Positions 30,924 through 39,431 of a DNA stretch of 64,000 nt are shown here, piece after piece (the stretch's first letter is position 1; every line of letters begins with the position of its first letter). The DNA is from Plantibacter flavus. GTDB taxonomy: Bacteria > Actinomycetota > Actinomycetes > Actinomycetales > Microbacteriaceae. The translations under genes were made by a program, and so were the position numbers. The stretch is from contig NZ_FXAP01000001.1 of NCBI RefSeq assembly GCF_900177615.1, positions 1,184,825 through 1,248,824 on the forward strand, in the 5' to 3' direction. The notes under the pieces are model-generated. The model ran no database searches and was not told the origin of the DNA. It was given only the letters and a program-made list of their open reading frames with translations.

Positions 30924-32528
30924 ATGCCTGTGCTGAGTGTGCACGACCTCGAGATCCGCGTGGGGGCACGCGTGCTCATGGAGCACGTGAACTTCCGCGT
31001 GTCCGCCGGCGACAAGATCGGCCTCGTCGGCCGTAACGGTGCCGGGAAGACGACCCTGACCAAGACGCTGGCGGGGGAGACCCTCCCGACGAACGGCAAG
31101 ATCGATCGCGGTGGCGAGATCGGGTACCTCCCGCAGGACCCGCGCTCCGGCAACCCGGAGGACCTCGCCCGCACCCGCATCCTCGACGCGCGTGGTCTCG
31201 GCCAGCTCGCGCTCGGCATGCACGAGTCGAGCATGGCCATGGCGAGCGACGACCCGAAGGTGGCGGAAGCCGCCATGAAGAAGTACGGCAACCTCACCGA
31301 CCGGTTCAACGCGCTGGGCGGGTACGCCGCAGAGGCCGAGGCGGCCTCGATCGCGTCGAACCTGAACCTGCCCGACCGCATCCTCGATCAGCAGCTGAAG
31401 ACGCTCTCGGGTGGACAGCGCCGCCGCATCGAGCTCGCGCGCATCCTCTTCTCCGACGCCGAGACGCTCATCCTCGACGAGCCGACCAACCACCTCGACG
31501 CCGACTCGGTCGTCTGGCTGCGTGAGTTCCTCAAGCAGTACAAGGGCGGGTTCATCGTGATCTCGCACGACATCGAGCTCGTCGGCGAGACGGTCAACCG
31601 GGTCTTCTACCTCGACGCGAACCGCACCGTCATCGACATCTACAACATGAACTGGAAGAACTACCAGCGTCAGCGCGAGGCCGATGAGGAGCGCCGGAAG
31701 AAGGAGCGCACCAACGTCGAGAAGAAGGCGACGGCGCTCCAGCTCCAGGCGGCCAAGTTCGGTGCGAAGGCCAGCAAGGCGGCGGCAGCCCACCAGATGG
31801 TGGCTCGCGCCGAGCGGATGCTGTCCGGGCTCGAGGAGGTCCGCGCTCAAGACCGCGTGGCCAAGCTGCGGTTCCCGACCCCGGCGCCCTGTGGCCGGAC
31901 GCCGCTCATGGCGAGCAACCTGTCGAAGAGCTACGGCTCGCTCGAGATCTTCACGGCCGTCGACCTCGCGATCGACCGTGGCTCGAAGGTCGTCATCCTG
32001 GGATTCAACGGTGCGGGCAAGACGACCCTGCTGCGGATCCTCGCCGGAGTGGACCAGCCCGACACCGGGCAGCTCGAGCCCGGGCACGGCCTGCGGATCG
32101 GCTACTACGCACAGGAGCACGAGACGATCGACGTGAAGCGCAGCGTGCTCGAGAACATGGTCTCCTCGTCGCCGAACATCACCGAGATGGAGGCGCGCAA
32201 GGTCCTCGGCTCGTTCCTGTTCACCGGCGACGACTCCAACAAGCTCGCGGGCGTGCTGTCCGGTGGCGAGAAGACGAGACTCGCTCTCGCGATGATCGTC
32301 GTCTCGGGCGCGAACATGCTTCTTCTGGACGAACCGACCAACAACCTCGACCCGGCCAGCCGTCTGGAGATCCTCGACGCGCTCGCCCACTACGAGGGTG
32401 CTGTCGTGCTCGTGAGTCACGATGAGGGCGCCGTCGAGGCGCTCAACCCCGAGCGGGTGCTCATCCTGCCCGACGGCGTCGAGGACCACTGGAACAAGGA
32501 CTACCAGGACCTCGTCAGCCTGGCCTAG
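30924..32528 (+). CDS. ABC-F family ribosome-associated ATPase
   Basis: 534 aa with two ABC domains and no membrane segments. Walker A GRNGAGKTT at residues 36-44 and GFNGAGKTT in the second half; signatures LSGGQRRRIELAR and LSGGEKTRLALA. The linker (EADEERRKKERTNVEKKA onwards) is strongly charged, as in proteins that reach into the ribosomal E/P site. The position after suf matches a mycobacterial ABC-F gene once called a macrolide transporter. Whether it is a translation factor or gives resistance cannot be judged. ATG 30924 gives MPVLSVHDLEIRVG. Confidence 0.9.
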   Translation: MPVLSVHDLEIRVGARVLMEHVNFRVSAGDKIGLVGRNGAGKTTLTKTLAGETLPTNGKIDRGGEIGYLPQDPRSGNPEDLARTRILDARGLGQLALGMHESSMAMASDDPKVAEAAMKKYGNLTDRFNALGGYAAEAEAASIASNLNLPDRILDQQLKTLSGGQRRRIELARILFSDAETLILDEPTNHLDADSVVWLREFLKQYKGGFIVISHDIELVGETVNRVFYLDANRTVIDIYNMNWKNYQRQREADEERRKKERTNVEKKATALQLQAAKFGAKASKAAAAHQMVARAERMLSGLEEVRAQDRVAKLRFPTPAPCGRTPLMASNLSKSYGSLEIFTAVDLAIDRGSKVVILGFNGAGKTTLLRILAGVDQPDTGQLEPGHGLRIGYYAQEHETIDVKRSVLENMVSSSPNITEMEARKVLGSFLFTGDDSNKLAGVLSGGEKTRLALAMIVVSGANMLLLDEPTNNLDPASRLEILDALAHYEGAVVLVSHDEGAVEALNPERVLILPDGVEDHWNKDYQDLVSLA

Positions 32529-32541
32529 CGCCAACGGCTCA

Positions 32542-32578
32542 GCGTACCCGGCCCCTGGGCTTCACAGGCCGGGTACGC
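32542..32578. terminator. Terminator between ABC-F gene and SURF1
   Basis: 12-bp perfect stem (32542-32553 with 32567-32578) between convergent genes. Confidence 0.65.
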
Positions 32579-32608
32579 CCCGTCCGTCGCCGGCTCGGGC
32601 CAGTCGGT

Positions 32609-33457
32609 TCAGCGACTCGCTTCGAGGATCTCATCCTCGATGTCGGCGTCGGACCGCGCTTTCGCGGCGAGCCGTTCGGCGCGCGCAGCCGCACGCCGCT
32701 GCTCCTTCGGGTCGTCGGAGTTCAGGATGCGGTACTCCTGACGGATGGCATAGGCGAGGAAGATGAAGCCCATCAGCGCGAAGACCACCCATTGCAGCGC
32801 GTACGAGAGGTGCATCCCCTCGTTCGGCTCGGGCTTGATCGGACCGAGCGGTGCAGCCTCGGCAGGCGCCGGGCTCTCCGAGAGCAGCATCCCGTACGCA
32901 CCGGAGTAGAGCGTCTCGCCGCGGAGTTCGGCGATCTGCGGGAGGTTGATCGTGGCCACCTGGCCGTCGGCGGCCCCGCGGCCCGGGAGCGTCGGTTCGC
33001 CGGGTCGGATGCGGACGACGACCGAGACCTCACCGCTCGGAGGGGCCGGGACCGACTCGGGTGCTTCGAGTGAATCGTTCGCAGCGACCCAGCCACGGTC
33101 GACGATGAACACGTCTCCATTCGCCAGACGGAGCGGCGTGAGGACGTTGAAGCCCGCCTGGTTGTTCCGGGGACGGTTCCGGACCAGCAGCTGTTCGTCA
33201 GGCAGGTAAGTGCCACTCATCGACACCGGGTGCCATTCGTCGGCCACGCTGAAGGAGTCGAGCGACGGCAGCGCTTCGTCGAGCGGGATCGGGGTCGCGT
33301 CCCAGTTGGTCTCGATGCGCTGGACCTCCTCCTCCTTCTCGCTCGCCCGGGCGAGCTGCCAGTTGGAGAGGAGGACGCACACGATCGCGAACACGATCGC
33401 GACGCCGAGGTAGCCGAGCCAACGGCGGCTGAAGGCGAACCGCCAACCCGCGCTCAT
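32609..33457 (-). CDS. SURF1 family cytochrome oxidase assembly protein
   Basis: 282 aa with the SURF1 topology: an N-terminal transmembrane helix (WLGYLGVAIVFAIVCVLLSN, residues about 10-30), a large extracytoplasmic domain with LLVRNRPRNNQAGFNVLTPL and VDRGWVA, and a C-terminal helix (WVVFALMGFIFLAYAI). SURF1 proteins help insert heme a in cytochrome c oxidase, which fits ctaA and ctaB in the same window. Start ATG 33457 overlaps the stop of the upstream small gene by 4 nt. Confidence 0.92.
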   Translation of the reverse strand: MSAGWRFAFSRRWLGYLGVAIVFAIVCVLLSNWQLARASEKEEEVQRIETNWDATPIPLDEALPSLDSFSVADEWHPVSMSGTYLPDEQLLVRNRPRNNQAGFNVLTPLRLANGDVFIVDRGWVAANDSLEAPESVPAPPSGEVSVVVRIRPGEPTLPGRGAADGQVATINLPQIAELRGETLYSGAYGMLLSESPAPAEAAPLGPIKPEPNEGMHLSYALQWVVFALMGFIFLAYAIRQEYRILNSDDPKEQRRAAARAERLAAKARSDADIEDEILEASR

Positions 33458-33678
33458 GGGCCGACCGCCGACGCCAGCGGACGCCGCTCGAGCGGGAAGG
33501 AGCGGGCTTCGAGGAAGGCCTCCAAGAAGTCGACGTGTTCGTCGCAGGCGGTCCAGACCTTCACACGGTCCTCCGCGTGGATCTTCGGATTGCGCCACTC
33601 GATCCGCCAGCTCGCCGCCGCGCGGCAGCCGGCCCGGGAGCAGATCACGCCGTCGGGCTCGGCACCGAACCCGATCAT
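33454..33678 (-). CDS. Small conserved actinobacterial protein of unknown function
   Basis: 74 aa, soluble, no signal peptide. Cysteines lie at 13 and 18 (ICSRAGCRAAASWRIEW) with a later TACDEHVDFL Cys/His cluster, so a small zinc-binding fold is possible. It is sandwiched with 4-nt ATGA overlaps between a DUF3099 gene and SURF1, implying one operon and translational coupling. The tight context hints at a link with cytochrome oxidase or membrane assembly; function is otherwise unknown. Confidence 0.8.
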   Translation of the reverse strand: MIGFGAEPDGVICSRAGCRAAASWRIEWRNPKIHAEDRVKVWTACDEHVDFLEAFLEARSFPLERRPLASAVGP

Positions 33679-33983
33679 GCCTGGTCGGCCGGACGAGGCG
33701 GAACCGAGTCGTCGACGATCGTCGGCCGCTGGGACACGACGACGCCGGTGGGGCGCTCGATGGCCCCCTGCGACGGCAGCGACCCGGCGTTCGCGATGAT
33801 CACGGCGACGTACGGCAGGAAGATGGCACCGGCTGCGACCGCGAACATCCAACCGCCCTGGACGAACGGGAGCGCAGCGAGGCAAAGCAACCGGACACCC
33901 ATGGTGATCGAGTACTTGATGAGCCGCTGCCGGCGCTCTTGTTCGGGAGCCGGTGGGAGGGAGGTGATGCTCTGCTGCTTCAT
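33675..33983 (-). CDS. DUF3099-type membrane protein
   Basis: 102 aa with two hydrophobic segments (GVRLLCLAALPFV and WMFAVAAGAIFLPYVAVIIA) and a polar, proline-rich C-terminus, the usual form of the actinobacterial DUF3099 family. First gene of the DUF3099-small protein-SURF1 operon. A minus-strand TAGGCT (33993-33998) ends 9 nt before the ATG, so a very short leader is expected. Function unknown. Confidence 0.85.
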   Translation of the reverse strand: MKQQSITSLPPAPEQERRQRLIKYSITMGVRLLCLAALPFVQGGWMFAVAAGAIFLPYVAVIIANAGSLPSQGAIERPTGVVVSQRPTIVDDSVPPRPADQA

Positions 33984-34054
33984 GCCACGACCAGCCTACG
34001 CGCTCGGCGGGTGGGCGACGCCCCCAAATCACCGGGAGAACCGGAGGACCCCCA

Positions 34055-34060
34055 TATGCT
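34055..34060 (+). promoter_or_regulatory. Candidate -10 box of fabG
   Basis: TATGCT 84 nt before the fabG start; an AGGAGAGGAA ribosome site lies directly before the ATG. Confidence 0.35.
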
Positions 34061-34144
34061 GGTACGGGTCCGCGGCCGGAACGCCGCGCGCCCCGACGGC
34101 CGCCGCACGAGTCGGCCGGTATCGCCGCAGGAGAGGAATCGACC

Positions 34145-34855
34145 ATGACCGCACCACGCACCGTACTCGTCACCGGAGGCAACCGGGGGATCGGCTTCGC
34201 CATCGCCGAGGAGTTCGTCGCGCAGGGTCACCGCGTCGCCGTCACCGCACGATCCGGCGAGGGCCCAACGGGCACGTTGACGGTCCGCGCGGACGTCACC
34301 GACGCCGCCTCCGTCGACGCGGCGTTCACCGAGATCGAGTCGGAGCTCGGGCCGGTCGAGGTGCTCGTGGCGAACGCGGGCATCACGAAGGACACCCTGC
34401 TCATGCGGATGAGCGAGGACGACTTCGACCAGGTGGTCGACACGAACCTCGGCGGCTCCTTCCGCGTCGTCAAGCGCGCGTCCAAGGGCATGCTCAAGGC
34501 ACGCTTCGGACGCATCGTGCTCATCTCCAGCGTCGTGGGCCTCTATGGGTCCGCCGGACAGGTCAACTACGCGGCCTCGAAGAGCGGCCTCATCGGCATG
34601 GCGCGATCCATCACCCGCGAGCTCGGTGCACGTGGGATCACGGCGAACGTGATCGCCCCGGGGTTCATCGAGACCGACATGACCGCCGAGCTGCCCGCCG
34701 AGACCCAGGCCGAGTACAAGAAGAGCATCCCGGCAGCACGTTTCGCGAGTGCGAACGAGGTCGCGAAGGTCGTCACGTGGATCGCCGGTGACGACGCGGG
34801 TTACATCTCCGGCGCCGTGATCCCGGTCGACGGCGGCCTCGGCATGGGTCACTGA
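34145..34855 (+). CDS. fabG: 3-oxoacyl-ACP reductase (FabG/MabA-like SDR)
   Basis: Short-chain dehydrogenase, NADPH-dependent reduction of 3-oxoacyl-ACP in fatty acid synthesis. 236 aa; TGGNRGIG cofactor motif at residues 10-17, NAGI at 77-80, catalytic Ser129, Tyr142 and Lys146 in ISSVVGLYGSAGQVNYAASK. The TGGNRGIG and RMSEDDFDQVVDTNLGG patterns resemble mycobacterial MabA. No inhA-like gene follows; serB is convergent. Confidence 0.9.
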   Translation: MTAPRTVLVTGGNRGIGFAIAEEFVAQGHRVAVTARSGEGPTGTLTVRADVTDAASVDAAFTEIESELGPVEVLVANAGITKDTLLMRMSEDDFDQVVDTNLGGSFRVVKRASKGMLKARFGRIVLISSVVGLYGSAGQVNYAASKSGLIGMARSITRELGARGITANVIAPGFIETDMTAELPAETQAEYKKSIPAARFASANEVAKVVTWIAGDDAGYISGAVIPVDGGLGMGH

Positions 34856-34913
34856 CCCGGGCCGCACCGCACCGAGCAGAACCCGACCTCGGGCGCTGAC
34901 CCCGACGCGCGGA

Positions 34914-35609
34914 TCAGAGCCCGAGGAGCGGAAGGACGCCGGCGAGGTCGACCCGCCCGGCGACGACGTCGGCATGGCGGCGGACGATCGGCTTCGCGTT
35001 GAACGCGACCGAGAGCCCGGCGACGGCCATCATCTCGAGGTCGTTGGCTCCGTCGCCGATCGCGATCGTCCGTGCCAACGGCACGCCGTCCTCGTCGGCC
35101 CACTCCTGCAGTGCGGCCGCCTTCGCCGCCGCGTCGATGATGGGACCGCTGAGGCCTCCCGTCAACCGACCGTCGGCGGTCTCGAGGCGGTTCGCCCGTA
35201 CATGGTCGAGGCCGAGTGCCTCGGCGAGCGGGTCGAGCAGTTCATGGAACCCGCCGGACACGACACCGATCCGTGACCCGTGCGCATGCAGCCGGCCGAT
35301 CAGCGTCTCCAGGCCGGTCGTCGTCCGGATCCGTTCGGCGATCACCGGGATCCGGTCGACGGGCAGGCCCGCGAGCGTCGCGACCCGGGCCCGGAGGCTG
35401 TCGGCGAAGTCGAGGTCACCGCGCATGGCTCGCTCGGTGATGGCGGCGACCTCGGGGAGGCTGCCGACCTCCTCGGCGAGCAGCTCGATCACCTCGTTCT
35501 CGATGAGCGTCGAGTCGGCGTCGAGGACCGCGAGGAACCGGACGCCTCGTCCGGCCTGTGGGGGGAGTGCTGCCTCGGGATCCGCCACTGCCGAACGCTC
35601 GGTACTCAT
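34914..35609 (-). CDS. serB: Phosphoserine phosphatase
   Basis: HAD-superfamily enzyme for the last step of serine synthesis. 231 aa, nucleophile motif DADST (Asp30, Asp32), SGGFHELL with the second-motif Ser, and [10 protein letters not shown] at the metal site. There is no N-terminal ACT domain, so it is the short form. ATG 35609 overlaps the glgC stop by 4 nt, coupling it to a glycogen gene for no obvious metabolic reason. Confidence 0.92.
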   Translation of the reverse strand: MSTERSAVADPEAALPPQAGRGVRFLAVLDADSTLIENEVIELLAEEVGSLPEVAAITERAMRGDLDFADSLRARVATLAGLPVDRIPVIAERIRTTTGLETLIGRLHAHGSRIGVVSGGFHELLDPLAEALGLDHVRANRLETADGRLTGGLSGPIIDAAAKAAALQEWADEDGVPLARTIAIGDGANDLEMMAVAGLSVAFNAKPIVRRHADVVAGRVDLAGVLPLLGL

Positions 35610-36850
35610 GGAACGACGCGTACTCCCTTGCCAACCACGGTGAGACCGGATTCGGTGACGGTGAAACCGCGAGCGCGGTCACGGTCGTGGTCGACACCGA
35701 CGCTCGCGCCGGAGGTGACCACCACATCCTTGTCCAGGATAGCCCGCTTGACGACGGCGTCCGGTTCGATGTGGACCTTGTCGAACACGACCGAGTCGGA
35801 GACGTGGGCGCCGGATTCCACGAGCGCCCACGGCCCGAGGACACTGCGCTCGATGTGGGCACCGGACAGGAGCGAACCGAGGGAGACGATCGAGTCGATG
35901 GTCTGGCCGAGGTTGCCCTTCGCGTCCCGTACGAACTTCGCCGGCGGCGAGTTCAGCTGCGAACTGAAGATCGGCCAGTCGCGGTTGTACAGGTTGAAGA
36001 TCGGGAGCGTCGAGATGAGGTCCTGGTGGGCCTCGTAGAACGAATCGATCGTCCCCACGTCGCGCCAGTAGTAGCGGTCGCGATCCGTCGAGCCGGGCAC
36101 GTCGTTCCGCTGGAGGTCGTAGACGCCGGCCTCGCCGCGGTCGACGAAGTACGGGACGATGTCGCCACCCATGTCGTGGTTCGAACTCGTCACCTCGCCG
36201 TCGTCGATGACCGCCTGCATGAGCGCGTCGGCGTCGAAGACGTAGTTGCCCATCGAGGCGAGCACCTCGCCGGGGGAGTCGGGCAGGCCCGGTGCGTCGA
36301 GCGGCTTCTCGAGGAAGCGGGCGATGGTGGTCGGGTCGTCCGCGTCGACGTCGATGACGCCGAACTGGTCGGCGAGGGAGATGGGCTGACGGATCGCGGC
36401 GACCGTCGCCTTCTTGCCCGAGGCGATGTGCGCCTCGATCATCTGCGCGAAGTCCATGCGGTAGACGTGGTCGGCGCCGACGACCACGACGATGTCGGGC
36501 TTCTCGTCGCGGATCAGGTTGAGGCTCTGCAGGATCGCGTCGGCGGATCCGCTGAACCAGCGCTTCCCGAGGCGCTGCTGCGCCGGCACGGACGCGACAT
36601 AGGAGTCGAGCAGGCCGGACAACCGCCAGGTCTGCGAGACGTGGCGGTCGAGGCTGTGGGACTTGTACTGGGTGAGGACGACGATCTGGGTGAGTCCGGA
36701 GTTGATGAGGTTCGACAGCGCGAAATCGATCAGGCGGTACTGCCCGCCGAACGGTACGGCCGGTTTCGCGCGGTCTGCGGTCAGCGGCATCAACCGCTTC
36801 CCTTCCCCACCAGCGAGGACGATTCCGAAGATCTTCTTTGAGGCGGCCAT
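35606..36850 (-). CDS. glgC: Glucose-1-phosphate adenylyltransferase
   Basis: Makes ADP-glucose from glucose 1-phosphate and ATP. 414 aa, with the nucleotide motif [21 protein letters not shown] at the N-terminus, [12 protein letters not shown] at the active site and a C-terminal left-handed beta-helix. The start ATG 36850 lies 6 nt after a minus-strand TATTGT, so the transcript is probably leaderless. Divergent from glgA across only 45 bp, as in mycobacteria. Confidence 0.96.
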   Translation of the reverse strand: MAASKKIFGIVLAGGEGKRLMPLTADRAKPAVPFGGQYRLIDFALSNLINSGLTQIVVLTQYKSHSLDRHVSQTWRLSGLLDSYVASVPAQQRLGKRWFSGSADAILQSLNLIRDEKPDIVVVVGADHVYRMDFAQMIEAHIASGKKATVAAIRQPISLADQFGVIDVDADDPTTIARFLEKPLDAPGLPDSPGEVLASMGNYVFDADALMQAVIDDGEVTSSNHDMGGDIVPYFVDRGEAGVYDLQRNDVPGSTDRDRYYWRDVGTIDSFYEAHQDLISTLPIFNLYNRDWPIFSSQLNSPPAKFVRDAKGNLGQTIDSIVSLGSLLSGAHIERSVLGPWALVESGAHVSDSVVFDKVHIEPDAVVKRAILDKDVVVTSGASVGVDHDRDRARGFTVTESGLTVVGKGVRVVP

Positions 36851-36856
36851 GGCTTC

Positions 36857-36889
36857 ACAATAGATGCCGGACGAGACCTGTACTAGCGT
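36857..36889. promoter_or_regulatory. Back-to-back leaderless promoters of glgC and glgA
   Basis: Minus-strand TATTGT (36857-36862) ends 6 nt before the glgC ATG; plus-strand TAGCGT (36884-36889) ends 6 nt before the glgA ATG. The two -10 boxes are 21 bp apart, so the polymerase footprints must overlap. Confidence 0.6.
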
Positions 36890-36895
36890 CTAGAC

Positions 36896-38077
36896 ATGCG
36901 AGTTGATCTTGTGACAAAGGAGTACCCGCCGGAGATCTACGGCGGCGCAGGCGTCCACGTGTCGGAGCTGGTGAAATCCCTCCGCAGCGACATCGACGTG
37001 ACCGTGCGCTGCTTCGGCGCGCCACGCGACGAGGCCGACACCGTCGCGTACGGTGTCCCGGCCGAGCTCCAGGGGGCGAACGGCGCCCTCACGACCCTCG
37101 GGACGGACCTCCTGATCGCCCAGGACGTCGCCGGAGCCGACCTCGTGCACTCGCACACCTGGTACGCGAACGGTGCCGGTCACCTCGCGTCGCTGCTGCA
37201 CGGCATCCCGCACGTCGTGACCGCGCACAGTCTGGAGCCGCTCCGCCCGTGGAAGGCCGAGCAGCTCGGCGGTGGGTACCGCGTGTCCAGCTGGATCGAG
37301 CAGTCCGCCTACGAAGGCGCCGCGGCCGTCGTGGCGGTCAGCGACGGCATGCGTCGCGACATCCTGCGGTCCTACCCGAGCCTCGACCCGGCCAAGGTGC
37401 AGGTCATCTACAACGGGATCGACCTCACCGACTGGCAGCCACGCGTCGACGACGAGGTGCTGCGGTCCCTCGGCATCGACCCGTCCCGTCCCTCCGTCGT
37501 CTTCGTCGGTCGGATCACCCGTCAGAAGGGGCTGCCGTACCTGCTCCGCGCGGCCCGACTGCTGCCGCCCGACGTGCAGCTCATCCTGTGCGCCGGCGCT
37601 CCCGACACCCCCGAGATCCTCGCCGAGGTCAAGGGGCTCGTCGAGGAGCTGCAGCGCGAGCGCACCGGGGTCGTGTGGATCGAACGACTGCTCCCGCGTC
37701 ACGAGTTGTGCACCGTCCTCACCGCCGCCACGACCTTCGTGTGCCCGTCGATCTACGAGCCACTCGGCATCGTCAACCTCGAGGCGATGGCCTGCGGTGC
37801 CGCCGTGGTCGGGACGGGGACCGGCGGCATCCCGGAGGTCGTGCAGGACGGTGTGACCGGCAGGATCGTCCCGCTCGCGCAGGCGTCCGACGGCACCGGC
37901 ACCCCGCTCGACCCGGAGCGTTTCGTCGCCGACCTCGCCGCCACCCTCACCGAGGTCGTCCAGGATCCCGCCCAGGCGAGGGCCTACGGGGCCGCTGGTC
38001 GCCGACGCGCGGAGTCCGACTTCAGCTGGTCGCGCATCGCCACCCAGACGGCGGAGCTGTACCGCAGCCTGGTCTGA
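36896..38077 (+). CDS. glgA: Glycogen synthase / maltose-1-phosphate synthase (GlgA/GlgM, GT4 type)
   Basis: 393-aa GT-B glycosyltransferase using ADP-glucose. The N-terminal KEYPPEIYGGAGVHVSEL is the acceptor-side signature; FVGRITRQKGLPYLL and CPSIYEPLGIVNLEAMACG mark the donor domain with the retaining-enzyme EX7E. This short actinobacterial type was named glgA, but the mycobacterial relative makes maltose 1-phosphate for the GlgE pathway. Which product is made here cannot be told without seeing whether glgE exists in this genome. Confidence 0.9.
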   Translation: MRVDLVTKEYPPEIYGGAGVHVSELVKSLRSDIDVTVRCFGAPRDEADTVAYGVPAELQGANGALTTLGTDLLIAQDVAGADLVHSHTWYANGAGHLASLLHGIPHVVTAHSLEPLRPWKAEQLGGGYRVSSWIEQSAYEGAAAVVAVSDGMRRDILRSYPSLDPAKVQVIYNGIDLTDWQPRVDDEVLRSLGIDPSRPSVVFVGRITRQKGLPYLLRAARLLPPDVQLILCAGAPDTPEILAEVKGLVEELQRERTGVVWIERLLPRHELCTVLTAATTFVCPSIYEPLGIVNLEAMACGAAVVGTGTGGIPEVVQDGVTGRIVPLAQASDGTGTPLDPERFVADLAATLTEVVQDPAQARAYGAAGRRRAESDFSWSRIATQTAELYRSLV

Positions 38078-38128
38078 ACCACCTGCGGGCACCTCGGAGG
38101 ACGGCGACGCGCGACGAGTCTTGGCGGA

Positions 38129-38134
38129 TAGGCT
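38129..38134 (+). promoter_or_regulatory. -10 box for a leaderless ABC ATPase transcript
   Basis: TAGGCT, 6 nt, ATG 38141. Confidence 0.5.
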
Positions 38135-38140
38135 AGGACC

Positions 38141-38953
38141 ATGCCGAGCGTGTTGCAGTTCTCCGATGTGTCCGTCGTCCGTAATCTCAACCCCATCCTC
38201 GATGGCGTCGACTGGACGGTGACGGGCGACCAGCGATGGATCGTCCTCGGCCCGAACGGCGCCGGCAAGACGACGCTCCTGCAGCTCGCGGCGACGCTCA
38301 TCCACCCCTCGAAGGGAACGGTGTCCGTGCTCGACGAGACGCTCGGCCGGGTCGACGTCTTCGAACTGCGCCCGCGCATCGGCTTCGCGTCCTCCGCCCT
38401 CGCGAAGCGGGTGCCGCCGGAGGAGACCGTCCTGGACGTCGTGCTCACGGCGGCCTACTCGGTCACCGGGCGCTGGGTCGAGCAGTACGAGGACATCGAC
38501 GTGAAGCGCGCGTCGCGGGTGCTCGCGGAATGGAAGCTCGACCACCTCGCCGACCGCCGGTTCGGCACGCTCAGCGACGGCGAGCAGAAGCGCGTGCAGA
38601 TCGCGCGGGCCATCATGACCGACCCCGAACTCCTCCTGCTCGACGAGCCGGCCGCGAGCCTCGACCTCGGCACGCGCGAGGAGCTCGTCGAACTGCTGGG
38701 CGGCTACGCGAGCGCCGACGACTCACCGGCGATCATCATGGTGACCCACCACGTCGAGGAGATCCCCGTCGGCTTCACCCACGTCCTGCTCGTACGCGAC
38801 GGTGGCATCGTCGCCGCCGGCCCGATCGCCGAGACACTCACGGCCGAACACCTCAGCGAGACCTTCGACCTCCCGATCGAGCTGAGCGAGGAGGACGGTC
38901 GGTTCCACGCCCGCTCCGTCCGCGCCGGACGCTCGGCCGTCGCCCCCTCCTGA
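38141..38953 (+). CDS. Orphan ABC ATP-binding protein
   Basis: 270 aa, a single ABC domain: Walker [10 protein letters not shown] at 37-45, signature LSDGEQKR (145-152; Asp-Gly in place of the usual Gly-Gly), Walker B LLLLDE at 165-170, and a switch His in VTHHVEEI. It resembles the YlmA/ModF-like cytosolic ATPases. No permease or binding protein adjoins it, so it may not be a transporter part. The substrate is unknown. Confidence 0.85.
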   Translation: MPSVLQFSDVSVVRNLNPILDGVDWTVTGDQRWIVLGPNGAGKTTLLQLAATLIHPSKGTVSVLDETLGRVDVFELRPRIGFASSALAKRVPPEETVLDVVLTAAYSVTGRWVEQYEDIDVKRASRVLAEWKLDHLADRRFGTLSDGEQKRVQIARAIMTDPELLLLDEPAASLDLGTREELVELLGGYASADDSPAIIMVTHHVEEIPVGFTHVLLVRDGGIVAAGPIAETLTAEHLSETFDLPIELSEEDGRFHARSVRAGRSAVAPS

Positions 38954-39009
38954 CCGCCACGCCTCGGCGAGTCGTCCTCGGCTGGCGAGCAGACGCGCGC
39001 CGAGTCTGG

Positions 39010-39038
39010 TAAAGTCGACCTTTGGCTCGCGGAGCCAA
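39010..39038 (+). promoter_or_regulatory. rpmE2 promoter and leader hairpin
   Basis: TAAAGT at 39010-39015 is the likely -10. A 7-bp hairpin, TTGGCTC-GCG-GAGCCAA (39022-39038), lies at the predicted transcript start, leaving a leader of about 90 nt before the L31 ATG. Ribosomal protein leaders for L31 have been reported in actinobacteria; this is a candidate. Confidence 0.5.
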
Positions 39039-39110
39039 GAGCTTTCTGCCTCGTGCCTGGAGTTCCGAGCGCGGGTACTACCCACACCATCCACTCAACA
39101 AGGACTGCTG

Positions 39111-39359
39111 ATGAAATCTGACATCCACCCCACGTACGAAGCCGTCGTCTTCCGCGACCTCGCCTCCGGCGCGACGTTCCTCACGCGCTCGACGGTCTCG
39201 TCGGGCAAGACGATCGACCTCGACGGCGTCACCTACCCGGTGATCGACGTGGAGATCTCGTCCGAGTCGCACCCGTTCTACACGGGCAAGCAGCGCATCA
39301 TGGACTCCGCCGGTCGCGTCGAGAAGTTCAACCAGCGATTCAAGGGCTTCGGCAAGTAG
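39111..39359 (+). CDS. rpmE2: 50S ribosomal protein L31 type B
   Basis: 82-aa large-subunit protein bL31. It begins [16 protein letters not shown] and has [28 protein letters not shown], diagnostic for the type B form. No cysteine is present, so this is the zinc-independent version that replaces the zinc-binding L31 when zinc is short in bacteria having both. Whether a zinc form exists elsewhere is unknown. An AAGGA ribosome site precedes the ATG. Confidence 0.97.
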   Translation: MKSDIHPTYEAVVFRDLASGATFLTRSTVSSGKTIDLDGVTYPVIDVEISSESHPFYTGKQRIMDSAGRVEKFNQRFKGFGK

Positions 39360-39377
39360 TCCTTCCGCTGGAGTACA

Positions 39378-39409
39378 CGAACGCCCCGATCCTCGGATCG
39401 GGGCGTTCG
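39378..39409. terminator. Terminator after rpmE2
   Basis: Perfect 14-bp stem (39378-39391 with 39396-39409), loop CTCG, between rpmE2 and the convergent exonuclease. Confidence 0.8.
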
Positions 39410-39431
39410 TCGTCGTGGGGAGCCGTGCGAC

